NCBI RefSeq assembly: GCF_030540825.1
Contig: NZ_JAUOEO010000001.1
Coordinates: 3,919,001-3,983,000, forward strand
DNA length: 64,000 nt
Source of the DNA: Flavivirga spongiicola
Lineage (GTDB): Bacteria > Bacteroidota > Bacteroidia > Flavobacteriales > Flavobacteriaceae
Direction of reading: 5' to 3'
Shown: positions 27,961 through 37,331 of the stretch, in pieces
Layout: each line of letters starts with the position of its first letter
How positions within the stretch are numbered: position 1 is the first letter of the stretch
The notes under the pieces: generated by a model
The model's input: only the letters and a program-made list of their open reading frames with translations
Databases searched by the model: none
What the model was told of the DNA's origin: nothing
Program-made: the position numbers and the translations under genes

Positions 27961-28824
27961 TCACAAATGATTATTTATGAAAATTTTAAGTTTTGTCCAG
28001 GTGTCTAGCAATTCTAAACCCACCCACCCATGGCCGGCATTTGGGTATAATGTGAACTGATTTATGACACCAAGATCTTCAAGTCTATCCCGTAAATCGG
28101 TTCCTTGCGTCGTAGGGATTAATGGGTCTTTACCTCCATAAAATAAAATGGTGGGAGGCGCAGAAGCAGTAACCTGGTGATAAGGGCTAACTTCTTCTAA
28201 AAATGGGGTTGTTCGATTGACCCCCAATAAGTCTAATAACTCCTGTAATTCAGTACTTGCGCTATTTAAATAAGCTGGATCTGTAAAATTAGTAGGCCCT
28301 ACGATACTACAAACCATATTTGTGTTATTGTCGTTATCAAAAGCATAGCTCCATAATAGCGATAAATGAGCACCAGCACTAGTACCAATAAAACCGATGT
28401 TTTCGGAAATGGTATATTTTTCTTTATTATTTTTTAAATAGTTGATAACAGAAGAAATATCTTCAATTTGCATTGGATATGCCTTGTTGTTAGTATCGGC
28501 TAATCTATAATTAATATTAGCAACAGCTATGTCTGGAAAATCTATCCGTAATAAATCCTTAATAGGATTCATATCTTCTTTATCTCCCGAGGTCCAGCCT
28601 CCACCATGTATCAAAACGATTGTTTTGGTGTTTAAATTTCGATTTGCAGGCAGGTACAAATCGAATTTTTGATGGTTATCATTTCCATATGAAATGTTTA
28701 GTTCTTGATAATAATTTTTTGAATCTAAACCATTAGTTTCTTCTTTTTCAGCTGCTTCATTAGAGCAATTAAAACACAGTATTATAAAAATTAAGCTTAA
28801 GAAATGATATTTTAGACTTTTCAT
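27961..28824 (-). CDS. Alpha/beta hydrolase lipoprotein (esterase/lipase type)
   Basis: 287 residues. A lipoprotein signal precedes Cys20 (IILCFNC). The hormone-sensitive-lipase-like signature is HGGGW near residue 74, the nucleophile elbow GTSAGAH near 147, a candidate aspartate in YGGKDPLIP and a histidine in NAGHGWVG near the C terminus. It should be an outer-membrane or periplasmic carboxylesterase; carbohydrate acetylesterases and feruloyl esterases share this fold. It is the first gene of the minus-strand set with the aspartyl protease and CBM48 protein, and is divergent from the YciO-like gene with 47 bp between starts. Confidence 0.85.
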   Translation of the reverse strand: MKSLKYHFLSLIFIILCFNCSNEAAEKEETNGLDSKNYYQELNISYGNDNHQKFDLYLPANRNLNTKTIVLIHGGGWTSGDKEDMNPIKDLLRIDFPDIAVANINYRLADTNNKAYPMQIEDISSVINYLKNNKEKYTISENIGFIGTSAGAHLSLLWSYAFDNDNNTNMVCSIVGPTNFTDPAYLNSASTELQELLDLLGVNRTTPFLEEVSPYHQVTASAPPTILFYGGKDPLIPTTQGTDLRDRLEDLGVINQFTLYPNAGHGWVGLELLDTWTKLKIFINNHL

Positions 28825-28871
28825 AACGAAAATAATATTTACTTTGTAAACGAGAATACAAGATAGTTATT

Positions 28872-29492
28872 ATGGCTGATTTTTTTAGAATATATGAAGA
28901 AAACCCTAATCCAAAAGAGGTGGAAAGGGTAGTGGCTATTCTAAAGCGCGGTGGGATTATTATTTATCCAACGGATACTGTTTATGGTTTGGGTTGTGAT
29001 ATTACTAATATTAAAGCCTTAGAGCGTATCGCGAGAATTAAAGGCGTAAAACTAGAAAAGTCTAATTTTTCATTTGTATGTCATGATTTAAGTAATTTAA
29101 GTGATTATGTCAAGCAAATAGATACTTCGGTTTTTAAGATTTTAAAAAGAGCCCTTCCTGGACCTTACACATTTATCCTTCCCGGGTCTAAATCATTGCC
29201 TAATCCGTTTAAAAAAAGAAAGACTGTTGGTATTCGTGTGCCAGATAATAATATTGCCTTAGAAATTGTAAAACAACTTGGAAACCCCATTATATCGACT
29301 TCTATACGTGACGATGATGAAGTTATTGAATACACCACAGACCCAGAGCTTATTCTAGAAAAATGGGATAATTTAGTTGACTTGGTAATTGACGGCGGTT
29401 ATGGTGATAATGAAGCTTCTACGGTTATAGACCTTTCTGAAGATGAACCAGTTGTCATTAGAGAAGGTAAGGGGAGTTTAGAGATTTTTTGA
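28872..29492 (+). CDS. Sua5/YciO/YrdC-family protein, YciO type
   Basis: 206 residues of a single YrdC-like domain. YrdC/Sua5 makes L-threonylcarbamoyladenylate for the t6A modification of tRNA. This protein resembles the YciO branch most closely: LPGPYTFILPGSK, KRKTVGIRVPDN, NPIISTS and the ending STVIDLSEDEPVVIREGKGS. YciO of E. coli does not replace YrdC efficiently, so annotation as threonylcarbamoyl-AMP synthase may be too specific. The nucleotide-binding surface (YPTDTVYGLGCD) is intact. Confidence 0.85.
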   Translation: MADFFRIYEENPNPKEVERVVAILKRGGIIIYPTDTVYGLGCDITNIKALERIARIKGVKLEKSNFSFVCHDLSNLSDYVKQIDTSVFKILKRALPGPYTFILPGSKSLPNPFKKRKTVGIRVPDNNIALEIVKQLGNPIISTSIRDDDEVIEYTTDPELILEKWDNLVDLVIDGGYGDNEASTVIDLSEDEPVVIREGKGSLEIF

Positions 29493-29834
29493 TAACGGAT
29501 AATTATTTACTCGAGCATTTTCGAAATATAAAGTGTGTTTTGTATTGAAAATATTAAGTACAGCTTAATGAACGATTATTAATTTTCAATATACTAATTA
29601 AGTCTCGATTGAATTCGACCTGACGCAAATATAGCTAAGACGTTAAATTTTGACGAAATAATAATCACACATATAAATTATAAAATTTCCTTTGGAATTA
29701 TTTTTCGTGCCCAGATTTTTAATGAGTTCAATATTTAATAATATAGAAAAATCTCTTTTTTTATTATATTTTTACTTCGTAGGATATTATTTCTTTTAAA
29801 TAGTAGATTTTGAAAACTTTTTTATTATAACCCA
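29493..29834. other. Intergenic region, 342 bp, with nested hairpin and phospholipase 3'-end fragment
   Basis: It contains a nested inverted repeat: an outer stem TATTGAAAAT/ATTTTCAATA (29543-29552, 29582-29591) around the inner hairpin ATTAAG/CTTAAT (29553-29569). No T run follows, so it is not a standard terminator. From 29678 to 29721 lies a near copy of the 3' end of the phospholipase-D-like gene (listed separately). The remainder is A/T-rich leader of the M28 peptidase gene. Confidence 0.6.
29678..29721 (-). repeat. Copy of the 3' end of the phospholipase-D-like gene (left direct repeat)
   Basis: These 44 bp match 35537-35580 at 41 positions in the same orientation, including 28 identical bases in a row. 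In the minus frame they read KIWARKIIPKEIL and stop, against KTWTRKIIPKEIL and stop in the intact gene. Homology ends abruptly at both sides. It is either the last trace of a second gene copy or one arm of a direct repeat made by integration at the 3' end of the phospholipase gene. Confidence 0.7.
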
Positions 29835-31406
29835 ATGAACCTAAAAAAGAATAAAAGTATTACAGTTTTTACCGTATGCTTAGTTATATTGTTTGAGTCA
29901 ATTCTTCATGCACAAAACAATCCTGTTATTGATAAAATTATTGAAATAGGAAAAACGGATAACCGTACTATGGATTATCTTGATGTACTAACTAATCGTT
30001 TCGGTGGGAGACCTGCCGGATCTGATGCATACGATAATGCAGCAGAATGGGTAGCTCATAAATTTAAATCTTGGGGTATGCAAGTTGAAATGGATTTAGC
30101 AGGAGAACTTCCTGTTGGTTTTAACAGAGGCCCTTGGTTTGGGAGACTACTTTCGGGAAGTGGGATGCCACTTCATTTTGTAACACCTTCATACACTTCA
30201 GGGACAAAAGGAGCACAAAGAGGTCATGTTTTATATGAGCCATATACACAAGAAGAATTTAATAAAATTAAGACGAGACTGAAGGGAGCTTGGGTGTTAA
30301 TTGGAGGAAGTAATAATGGTATGCCAATTGATCATTTTTCTCTGAGTAATGGTACACTAGATTCGATTATCGCTGCAAATAAATTGATTATTGAAAAAAA
30401 TGATCACATAAAAAAAGAAAATAGAAAAAACGGTACTAAAAATGAATTAATACCTATTAATAAAAAACCGGGATTATTTTATAAACAAATGGTTGATGCA
30501 GGTATTTTGGGTATTATTCAATCTTCGCCAGTGCCTCTTAAGGCTATGTCGCACAAAGATGCTATTTATGATATGACCTTTGAAACTTTGCCTACAGTTC
30601 CAGATATTAAACTCGATGAGCATCAATATAAACTTATTGAAAACATGGTAAAAGAAAGACATTGGTTTCAATTAGAGTTTGATATACGAAATCACTTTAA
30701 AATGGGACCTGTTGGTTATCATAATGTTATTGGCGTGATTCCTGGTACTGAATTCCCGGATGAGTATGTTATTATGGGGGCACATCTAGATTCCTATGAT
30801 GTTGCTACTGGAGCTATAGACAATGGTTCTGGGGTTACCCCTATGATGGAAGCTGCTAGACTAATTATGAAGGCTGGAGGAAAACCTAAAAGAACTATTT
30901 TGTTCTGTCTGTGGACTGGAGAAGAATTTGGGTTATGGGGATCAACAAGTTGGGTGAAAAGAAATAAAGATAAATGGGGTAAAATATCTTTTGTCATCAA
31001 TCGTGATGATGCTTCTTGGATTCCGGTATCTATTAATGTTACTGAAGCTATGTGGTCTGATATGGAAAAAGTTTGCAAACCTATTTATAAAATTAATAAT
31101 GAATTTCCATTTAGCTTAGTTAAGCATGTTCCAGAATTGCCTGAGAAAGTGCGAGGTAGTGATCATGTACCATTTGCTCACGTGGGGGTTCCAGCGGTGA
31201 ACATGGGAACATCCGATCACGGGGGACATGATTTTAGTTATCGCGAGATATGGCATACAGAACGGGATCTTTATCAAAAAAATATTCCTGAATATCAGGA
31301 GTATTCATCAATTGTAAAAGCAATAATAGCTTATGGAATTGCCAATTTAGATCATCTTTTACCTAGAGAAGGATTTTATTTACCTTCAAAAAAAACAAAA
31401 AGATAG
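29835..31406 (+). CDS. Exported M28-family zinc peptidase
   Basis: 523 residues with a signal peptide (cut near LHAQ). The M28 co-catalytic zinc site is visible: GAHLDSYDVATGAIDNGSG (His and bridging Asp), WTGEEFGLWGS (general base and ligand Glu), a later Asp in INRDDAS and a His in TSDHGGHDFS. A PA-like insert lies between the N terminus and the catalytic domain. Such proteins are aminopeptidases or carboxypeptidases acting outside the cytoplasm. It converges on the VOC lipoprotein gene with a 16-bp gap and lies within the block bounded by the 44-bp direct repeats. Confidence 0.9.
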   Translation: MNLKKNKSITVFTVCLVILFESILHAQNNPVIDKIIEIGKTDNRTMDYLDVLTNRFGGRPAGSDAYDNAAEWVAHKFKSWGMQVEMDLAGELPVGFNRGPWFGRLLSGSGMPLHFVTPSYTSGTKGAQRGHVLYEPYTQEEFNKIKTRLKGAWVLIGGSNNGMPIDHFSLSNGTLDSIIAANKLIIEKNDHIKKENRKNGTKNELIPINKKPGLFYKQMVDAGILGIIQSSPVPLKAMSHKDAIYDMTFETLPTVPDIKLDEHQYKLIENMVKERHWFQLEFDIRNHFKMGPVGYHNVIGVIPGTEFPDEYVIMGAHLDSYDVATGAIDNGSGVTPMMEAARLIMKAGGKPKRTILFCLWTGEEFGLWGSTSWVKRNKDKWGKISFVINRDDASWIPVSINVTEAMWSDMEKVCKPIYKINNEFPFSLVKHVPELPEKVRGSDHVPFAHVGVPAVNMGTSDHGGHDFSYREIWHTERDLYQKNIPEYQEYSSIVKAIIAYGIANLDHLLPREGFYLPSKKTKR

Positions 31407-31422
31407 TATGCGAAGAATAACC

Positions 31423-32733
31423 CTATTTTGCCATAAATAGCATATGATATCCTTCAGGATCTATGCCTTTAAACAATTTTTTGTCATCCATATCTAGAGA
31501 TTCTATTTTAAAGGTTTTGTTACTTTTAACGTATTCGTACCATTTTTCAATATCTTCAAGAACAAAAGATACGTTAACGGCTTTGTCTTCGGCGAATTTA
31601 TGCATTCCCCTTTTCTCATCTACTAGTCCTATAAATCCTGTTTTAGAAGATTGGTAGATTTTAACCCACCCTTGGTCACAAACTAACTCAAGCCCCAAAA
31701 CATCTTGATAAAAATACTGCATTTCTAATACGTTTTTATAATAAAGCCAGGTAATGCTTGAATTGATGCTCAGTTTTTTACCCATATTAGTATTAGGGTG
31801 CGAAATTTTATTGTTTTTTAAGATGGGTATTAAATCTTCATTTTGTGGGTGTTGGTTGAATTTTTCAAATTCCAGTAAATACCCTTCTGGATCTGACATT
31901 ACAAAGCTATGGTATGGTTTTCCGTCTACAGGCTTATAGGTATGTTTGATTTGAATATCTTTCTTTTTAAGATAATGGAACCATGCCTCAACCTGATCCG
32001 TAACAAAAGCTAAAGCAACAGTTTTAGGTTTATTTGAGTAAGCTCCTCCTTCAGATGCATCAACTAGTGTAAGGAAGGAATCGTTAGCGATTCGAACTAC
32101 TTTTGATGTTTTATGATCTGCTACAAGTTCTAAACCTAAAGTATTGGTATAAAATTGAGTGGCTTTTGTAAGATCTTTATAGTAAAAGAGTAAATTGCTT
32201 TCTTTGATGTCGAAATCATACATTGTTCTGAAATCAGTGTGCATAGCTAACTGATTATTTATTGTTCTTGGGGTATAGCTTAAAAGCCTGCCAAAGCGTC
32301 TTGCAATTTCTTCACGAGCTTTCCCTTTATATAAACCATTTTCCTCTAATCTTTTTCGGTCTGCTTTTAGATCAAAATATTTGGTAAGTGTTGCTCCATT
32401 GTATATTAACGGAACATCTCTTCCTTTTGCTATTCCTCTTGTAAAAAGATCGGTATCGATTAAGTCTGGTTCTCGATAAAGCAGGACATTGTGTTTTTTT
32501 GCAATTATTTCAGCCTGTGGGAAAAACGTATCCATTTTTTCGGGGGTCATTGGAACACCCAACCCTAACTCCTTAACGCCATAATTTACTAATTCACAGA
32601 AGCCCTCTGTAGCACCAGATTCGAATGATTTTTCATAACCGCTCTTAGATTTATTTTGCGGTTCGGACTCTCCGCACGCCACTAACAAGCATGCGCATAA
32701 TATCGCTGTAATTTTAAATGAATTCGATAACAT
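31423..32733 (-). CDS. Lipoprotein with two VOC (glyoxalase-fold) domains
   Basis: 436 residues. A lipoprotein signal ends at Cys20 (LLVACGES). A helical region (about residues 40-165) is followed by two vicinal-oxygen-chelate domains, near 172-290 and 318-436, with the repeated motifs FYTNTLGLELVAD and FYQDVLGLELVCD and the ends SDPEGYLLEFEKF and IDPEGYHMLFM. VOC proteins bind a metal and act as isomerases, dioxygenases or resistance proteins. A membrane-anchored extracytoplasmic form is unusual; the function is unknown. It sits between two exported peptidase genes. Confidence 0.78.
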   Translation of the reverse strand: MLSNSFKITAILCACLLVACGESEPQNKSKSGYEKSFESGATEGFCELVNYGVKELGLGVPMTPEKMDTFFPQAEIIAKKHNVLLYREPDLIDTDLFTRGIAKGRDVPLIYNGATLTKYFDLKADRKRLEENGLYKGKAREEIARRFGRLLSYTPRTINNQLAMHTDFRTMYDFDIKESNLLFYYKDLTKATQFYTNTLGLELVADHKTSKVVRIANDSFLTLVDASEGGAYSNKPKTVALAFVTDQVEAWFHYLKKKDIQIKHTYKPVDGKPYHSFVMSDPEGYLLEFEKFNQHPQNEDLIPILKNNKISHPNTNMGKKLSINSSITWLYYKNVLEMQYFYQDVLGLELVCDQGWVKIYQSSKTGFIGLVDEKRGMHKFAEDKAVNVSFVLEDIEKWYEYVKSNKTFKIESLDMDDKKLFKGIDPEGYHMLFMAK

Positions 32734-32843
32734 TATAATGGTTTTTTTAATTTATAAGAAATACTAACTAAGATTTAGGTTTTCAAAAATAGGTCTTTTA
32801 ATACAATCGCACCTGTCTTATAACAATGGTGTTTGGGCTATCG

Positions 32844-35153
32844 TTAATGCTTATTTTTATGTGTTTGCATAGGGTTATTCTTGGTTGAAGGTATATGTTT
32901 ATTGGTATTAAACCTTGTAACTGGGAGTTTTTTGGGCCAATAATTATTACTTGTATCAACATCAGCAGTTTCTTTAAACGGATCTATTACAATGTGTTTA
33001 ACTAGTTTTTTAAAAGGGAATATTTTTTTTACGGTATAATTGTTTTTTCGCCATATTTCTGCAGGTATTCGAGCTATTATTTTTTCACCATCTTCAAATT
33101 CAAACTCTATAATTAATGGCATTACCAGACCTCCAATATTAGAAAATTGTAACTCATAATAATTATAATTGTTACTAAGTAATGTTTTTTCTTCCTTGGA
33201 TAATGAACTTAAAAAAGCTTCATATTCGGCTTTGTCTTTTTTTGAAATCTTATGCGGATCGTAAGAATAATAAAAGTCACGTAAACTAGGGTTTTCTTGA
33301 ACTGTTGATTTTACAGTTTCCTTGTCTCTGGTAAGGGCAATATGTTCAGGGGTTTTAGCCACTTCGGTTTTTTTAATAGGGTTTTCAATGTCTGGGTTAT
33401 GTGTATTTGTTCTAAAAAGAGAGACATGATCTAAAGAAATATCAACACGATCTGTTGTATAAAACCATCCTCTCCAAAACCAATCCAAATCAACAGCAGA
33501 GGCATCTTCCATAGTTCTGAAAAAGTCTTCGGGAGTAGGGTGTTTAAACTTCCATTTTTGTGCATACTGCTTAAATGCAAAATCAAACAATTCACGTCCC
33601 ATAATGGTTTCTCGCAATATAGTAAGCGCCGATGCGGTCTTTAAGTAGGCATTATTCCCAATCTGAAAAATGGATTGAGTGTTTGTCATAATGGGTCTTA
33701 TATTGGTTTTGTTACGCTTCATATAATCCAGAATTGAAGTAGGTTTCCCCATCCATGTGGTATTATTATAATCCCATTGCCTTTCAGCTATTCCCATGAC
33801 AAAAGTATTAAGCCCTTCATCCATCCATGCCCATTTGCGTTCATCTGAATTCACAATCATGGGAAAGTAATTGTGTCCAACTTCATGAATGATTGTCCCT
33901 ATCATTCCCCATTTGGTTCTTTCTGAATAAGTGCCGTCTGGTTCTGGTCTAATCCCATTAAAAGAAATCATAGGGTATTCCATCCCACCATTTCTAGCTT
34001 CAATAGAAATAGCAACAGGGTACGGATAGTCAAAAATATGTTTTGAATATACTTTTAAAGTATGTGCTACCACTTGGGTTGAAAATTTCCCCCATAGAGG
34101 ATTAGCTTCTTTAGGATAATAGGACATAGCCATGATTTTTTTCCCACCTATATGCACTCCCATGGCATCCCAAATAAATTTTCGGGAACTGGCAAAGGCA
34201 AAGTCACGTACATTTTTTGCTGAAAATTGCCACGTTTTTGTATTCTTTACTTTTTTCTTTTCAGCAGCTTTTGCTTCTCCTTCACTAACTATTATTAAGG
34301 GGGCATTTGATGTTTTTGCCTTATCTAAACGCTTTTTTTGACTGGTAGATAATACCTCATCAGAATTTTGCAATTCTCCTGTTGCAGCAACTATATGGTC
34401 TGCTGGAACAGTAATGTTTACATTAAAGTCTCCAAATGTTAATGCGAATTCAGCATCACCTAAAAATTGTTGGTTTTGCCAACCTTGAGCATCACTGTAT
34501 ACAGCAAGTCTTGGGTAGAATTGTGCTATGGAATATAAGTAGTTATCATCTTCTTTAAAATACTCCATTCCTGAGCGCCCTCCAATTTTTGTTGTTTCAT
34601 TGATATTATACCACCATTTTATGTTGAATGTGAAATTTTCTCCAGGTAAAAGCTGCTTAGCTAAATCAATTCTCATCATGGTATGGTTGACAATAAATTT
34701 TAAATCATTGCCTTCGTTATCCTTTACATGGTTTAGTTTAAAACCGCCGTCAAAATCATTGTGTAGTGATTTTAAGTTTTTAAGCCTCATATTTTGAGAA
34801 AAATTGGATGTGCTGGTTAGATCTGATAATGATTGTCTTTTTCGAACATTTTGATCCAGTTGAATCCAGATATAATTTAATTTGTGTGGCGAATTATTAT
34901 AATAAGTTATTGTTTCTGTTCCATAAATTTTTTGAGAATGATCATCTAGAATAATATCAATATCATAATCTGCTTTCTGTTGCCAATATTCATGTCCCGG
35001 CGACCCAGAAGCCGTTCTGTAGGTGTTTGGTGATGAAAATTCCTGATCTAACTGTTTAAATTTATTTTGCAAGGGGTATTCTTGTGCTATTAATAGATTG
35101 CTAAAAAAGTAATGTAATATAATTATAAAGAAAAAGGGAGATACAATTTTCAT
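32844..35153 (-). CDS. Exported M1-family metallopeptidase
   Basis: 769 residues with a signal peptide (IIILHYFFSNLLIAQ). The zinc motif is HEVGHN near residue 422, with the third ligand in WMDEGLNTF; the exopeptidase motif appears as NGGMEYPM. It belongs to the long M1 group of Bacteroidota that is distinct from the 651-residue protein at 6.7-8.7 kb. The C-terminal part (after about residue 560) is a beta-rich domain of unknown role and the end is His/Lys/Asn-rich. No T9SS sorting domain was seen. It lies 110 bp from the VOC lipoprotein gene on the same strand. Confidence 0.88.
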   Translation of the reverse strand: MKIVSPFFFIIILHYFFSNLLIAQEYPLQNKFKQLDQEFSSPNTYRTASGSPGHEYWQQKADYDIDIILDDHSQKIYGTETITYYNNSPHKLNYIWIQLDQNVRKRQSLSDLTSTSNFSQNMRLKNLKSLHNDFDGGFKLNHVKDNEGNDLKFIVNHTMMRIDLAKQLLPGENFTFNIKWWYNINETTKIGGRSGMEYFKEDDNYLYSIAQFYPRLAVYSDAQGWQNQQFLGDAEFALTFGDFNVNITVPADHIVAATGELQNSDEVLSTSQKKRLDKAKTSNAPLIIVSEGEAKAAEKKKVKNTKTWQFSAKNVRDFAFASSRKFIWDAMGVHIGGKKIMAMSYYPKEANPLWGKFSTQVVAHTLKVYSKHIFDYPYPVAISIEARNGGMEYPMISFNGIRPEPDGTYSERTKWGMIGTIIHEVGHNYFPMIVNSDERKWAWMDEGLNTFVMGIAERQWDYNNTTWMGKPTSILDYMKRNKTNIRPIMTNTQSIFQIGNNAYLKTASALTILRETIMGRELFDFAFKQYAQKWKFKHPTPEDFFRTMEDASAVDLDWFWRGWFYTTDRVDISLDHVSLFRTNTHNPDIENPIKKTEVAKTPEHIALTRDKETVKSTVQENPSLRDFYYSYDPHKISKKDKAEYEAFLSSLSKEEKTLLSNNYNYYELQFSNIGGLVMPLIIEFEFEDGEKIIARIPAEIWRKNNYTVKKIFPFKKLVKHIVIDPFKETADVDTSNNYWPKKLPVTRFNTNKHIPSTKNNPMQTHKNKH

Positions 35154-35536
35154 GGTGAAGTTTAGCTGTTATAGTTTAGTTTTTGAATGATTTAAAAATC
35201 AAAAAGTTAGACAAATACAGAATGCAATATACAGCACTTATCTTGATAAGACAAAATCAAAAAAACGATTTAACATTGTTTTGGCAGATCAAAGAAAAAG
35301 GGAATGATTTCTTTTGGTCCTCCTACCCAATACGGTACATTTATCTGGTAAATTAAACGGTTGGCTTTTATAACCCGATTTCGATTTTTAAGAGTCCACG
35401 CTTATTGCGTGGCAGGAGAACGCTGTTTTGAAAAGTTGAGAAGCAATACATTTAAAACGGATAGTTGAACTAATCCCGCTTCATGTGCTGAACTTGTTTC
35501 AGTATCTAGCGAGATTTCAGGCTTAATACCTGTTAT
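35154..35536. other. Intergenic region, 383 bp, with gene remnant and small palindromes
   Basis: The region lies between the M1 peptidase start and the phospholipase-D-like stop. It holds the 43-codon open remnant at 35270-35401, a perfect hairpin CCACGC/GCGTGG at 35396-35412 and a short palindrome CTGAACTTGTTTCAG at 35488-35502. The last resembles extragenic palindromes I recall as frequent in Flavobacteriaceae. It is immediately adjacent to the right copy of the 44-bp direct repeat. Confidence 0.55.
35270..35401 (-). pseudogene. Possible gene remnant, 43 codons without a start
   Basis: On the minus strand an open frame between two stops reads with coding-like composition, including IKANRLIYQINVPYW and VGGPKEIIPFFFDLPKQC before TAA. 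It has no ATG and is cut upstream by TAA inside the CCACGC/GCGTGG hairpin. I do not recognise the family. It could be the 3' end of a gene whose 5' part was lost when the neighbouring segment was rearranged, or chance. Confidence 0.35.
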
Positions 35537-35580
35537 TTACAAAATTTCCTTTGGAATTATTTTTCGTGTCCAGGTTTTTA
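35537..35580 (-). repeat. Right copy of the 44-bp direct repeat (3' end of the phospholipase-D-like gene)
   Basis: This is the intact partner of 29678-29721: 41 of 44 positions agree. It includes the stop codon and the last 13 codons of the gene. Together the two copies bracket the M28, VOC and M1 genes. Confidence 0.7.
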
Positions 35581-37087
35581 TACGCTTATATTTATTTACC
35601 TCAGAATCTGGGTTGAATTCTAGAGTTGTTTCCCACGAATTTTCAGGTTTAAATTCTTCTTCCATACCTTTTAAAACACCACTAGAAACCTTGTCTGAAC
35701 GAACAATAACGATACACTCCGTATTTAAATTTGCGCTTCTGGGATCAAGATTAAAGGTGCCTATGACTGTTATTTTATTATCAATGACCATGGTTTTTGC
35801 ATGAAGTCCAAATATGGGTTTATGGTCTAAAGTTTCTTGGAGTTCTCCGGTCATTATTTTCATACGTTCTGCTGCATCAGGACGAAATTCATATATTTTA
35901 ACACCAGTATGCAACAATTTGGTTCTGTCTGTTTGATAACTACTAAAAGCTTCTACATTATCTGTTGAAGCCAGACTATTGGTAAGTATTCTAATTTTTA
36001 CGCCACGTTCAACGGCTTCCCTAAATAGGTTTTGACTTAACTCAGAAGTAATTAGGTACGGTGTTTGGATCTCAATGGAAGATTTCGCATTTTTAACCAG
36101 ATCAATTAATGCACTGGTTGAAATGCCTCCACCCCCTAAACCATTTTGACCATCATTTTTACCTGGAATATCAGAAACAAATTCTACATCATCTAACCAA
36201 ACTAGCCCTCCGGAATTTCTAATGTCTTTAAATGTAGCAGGTAAATTCTCTATTCTTTCTCTTACTTGTGGCCAAAAATTATCAGGGTTGCATGCGTACT
36301 CATGAAGATTATTAAATCTGTTTTCTGAATAAACCTTTTTAGAATCTTCTTCAATGATACTGGTAACATCTTTACTTAAAGCACTGTTCCAAAATGCATC
36401 AAAGGATTTATTAACTTCTTCAGATTCTTTGCCTAATAGTAGAATATCTCTATCTCTAAAATTATATTCGTGGTCATAATCAAAGTATTCGTCTGCAATA
36501 TTTCGACCACCTGTAATAACCACTTTGCCATCTACTATAAATGCTTTGTTGTGCATGCGTTGATTAGCAGTTCTAAAGTCTGTTGCAAATTTTTTAATTT
36601 TATTAAAAAGGTTCTTTCCTAGATTAACACCTGGATTATAAATTTTTAGGGTAATATTTTCATGAGAACTAAAGGTGAGTAAATCTTCGATGTCCGCATC
36701 AACCATAATGTCATCAACAATAATTCTTACTTTAACACCACGATCTGCCGCTCTTATCAAATAGTCACAAGCGATGAGTCCGACATTATCTGTTGAAAAA
36801 ATAAAGTATTGAATATCTATCGTCTTTTCGGCATATTCACTTAACCATGCTCTGGCAACCATAGAACCACTGCCATCTTCCAGAACATAGACTCCAGTTT
36901 TAGTTTTCATTAATTCTGCTACATCTTCAAGTTCATTTGAAAGTGTTACATCATCATTTCTATGAATTTGCGAGCAAAAATCTGTTTCTTGTACATTGGT
37001 TTTCTTTGTATTACAAGCAGAGAATACAATTAAAACAATAAGGCAATAATTTTTGAACTTAAATGTAGGGTATATTCTTGTTGTCAT
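35537..37087 (-). CDS. Phospholipase-D-like lipoprotein (cardiolipin synthase/PLDc type)
   Basis: 516 residues. A lipoprotein signal precedes Cys25 (IVFSAC). Two HKD motifs define the bipartite PLD active site: HNKAFIVDGK near residue 178, followed by GGRNIADEY, and HAKTMVIDNK near 428, followed by GTFNLDPRS. The enzyme should catalyse phosphodiester hydrolysis or transphosphatidylation on the periplasmic side of the envelope. Its last 44 bp are duplicated at 29678-29721, about 5.86 kb away. Confidence 0.87.
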   Translation of the reverse strand: MTTRIYPTFKFKNYCLIVLIVFSACNTKKTNVQETDFCSQIHRNDDVTLSNELEDVAELMKTKTGVYVLEDGSGSMVARAWLSEYAEKTIDIQYFIFSTDNVGLIACDYLIRAADRGVKVRIIVDDIMVDADIEDLLTFSSHENITLKIYNPGVNLGKNLFNKIKKFATDFRTANQRMHNKAFIVDGKVVITGGRNIADEYFDYDHEYNFRDRDILLLGKESEEVNKSFDAFWNSALSKDVTSIIEEDSKKVYSENRFNNLHEYACNPDNFWPQVRERIENLPATFKDIRNSGGLVWLDDVEFVSDIPGKNDGQNGLGGGGISTSALIDLVKNAKSSIEIQTPYLITSELSQNLFREAVERGVKIRILTNSLASTDNVEAFSSYQTDRTKLLHTGVKIYEFRPDAAERMKIMTGELQETLDHKPIFGLHAKTMVIDNKITVIGTFNLDPRSANLNTECIVIVRSDKVSSGVLKGMEEEFKPENSWETTLEFNPDSEVNKYKRIKTWTRKIIPKEIL

Positions 37088-37331
37088 ATGTGTTCTTGGG
37101 GTTGACTTGTTTCTTTAGCTTGTTGTTTAAGAACTAAGATAGTAAATACAGACTGAATGGAAAACCTGCGAGGATTTTATAAGCAGGCTAGCACAAGCAA
37201 TTAATTCTATATCAAAGGTTAGTGTATCAAAAGGTTTGTCACTAATTCAAATATTAATTTATTAAAAGCAATGAGCTACATTATATGTGTAAGATTGTTA
37301 TTACATAAAGTTTGATTTCTTTTATTTAGTT

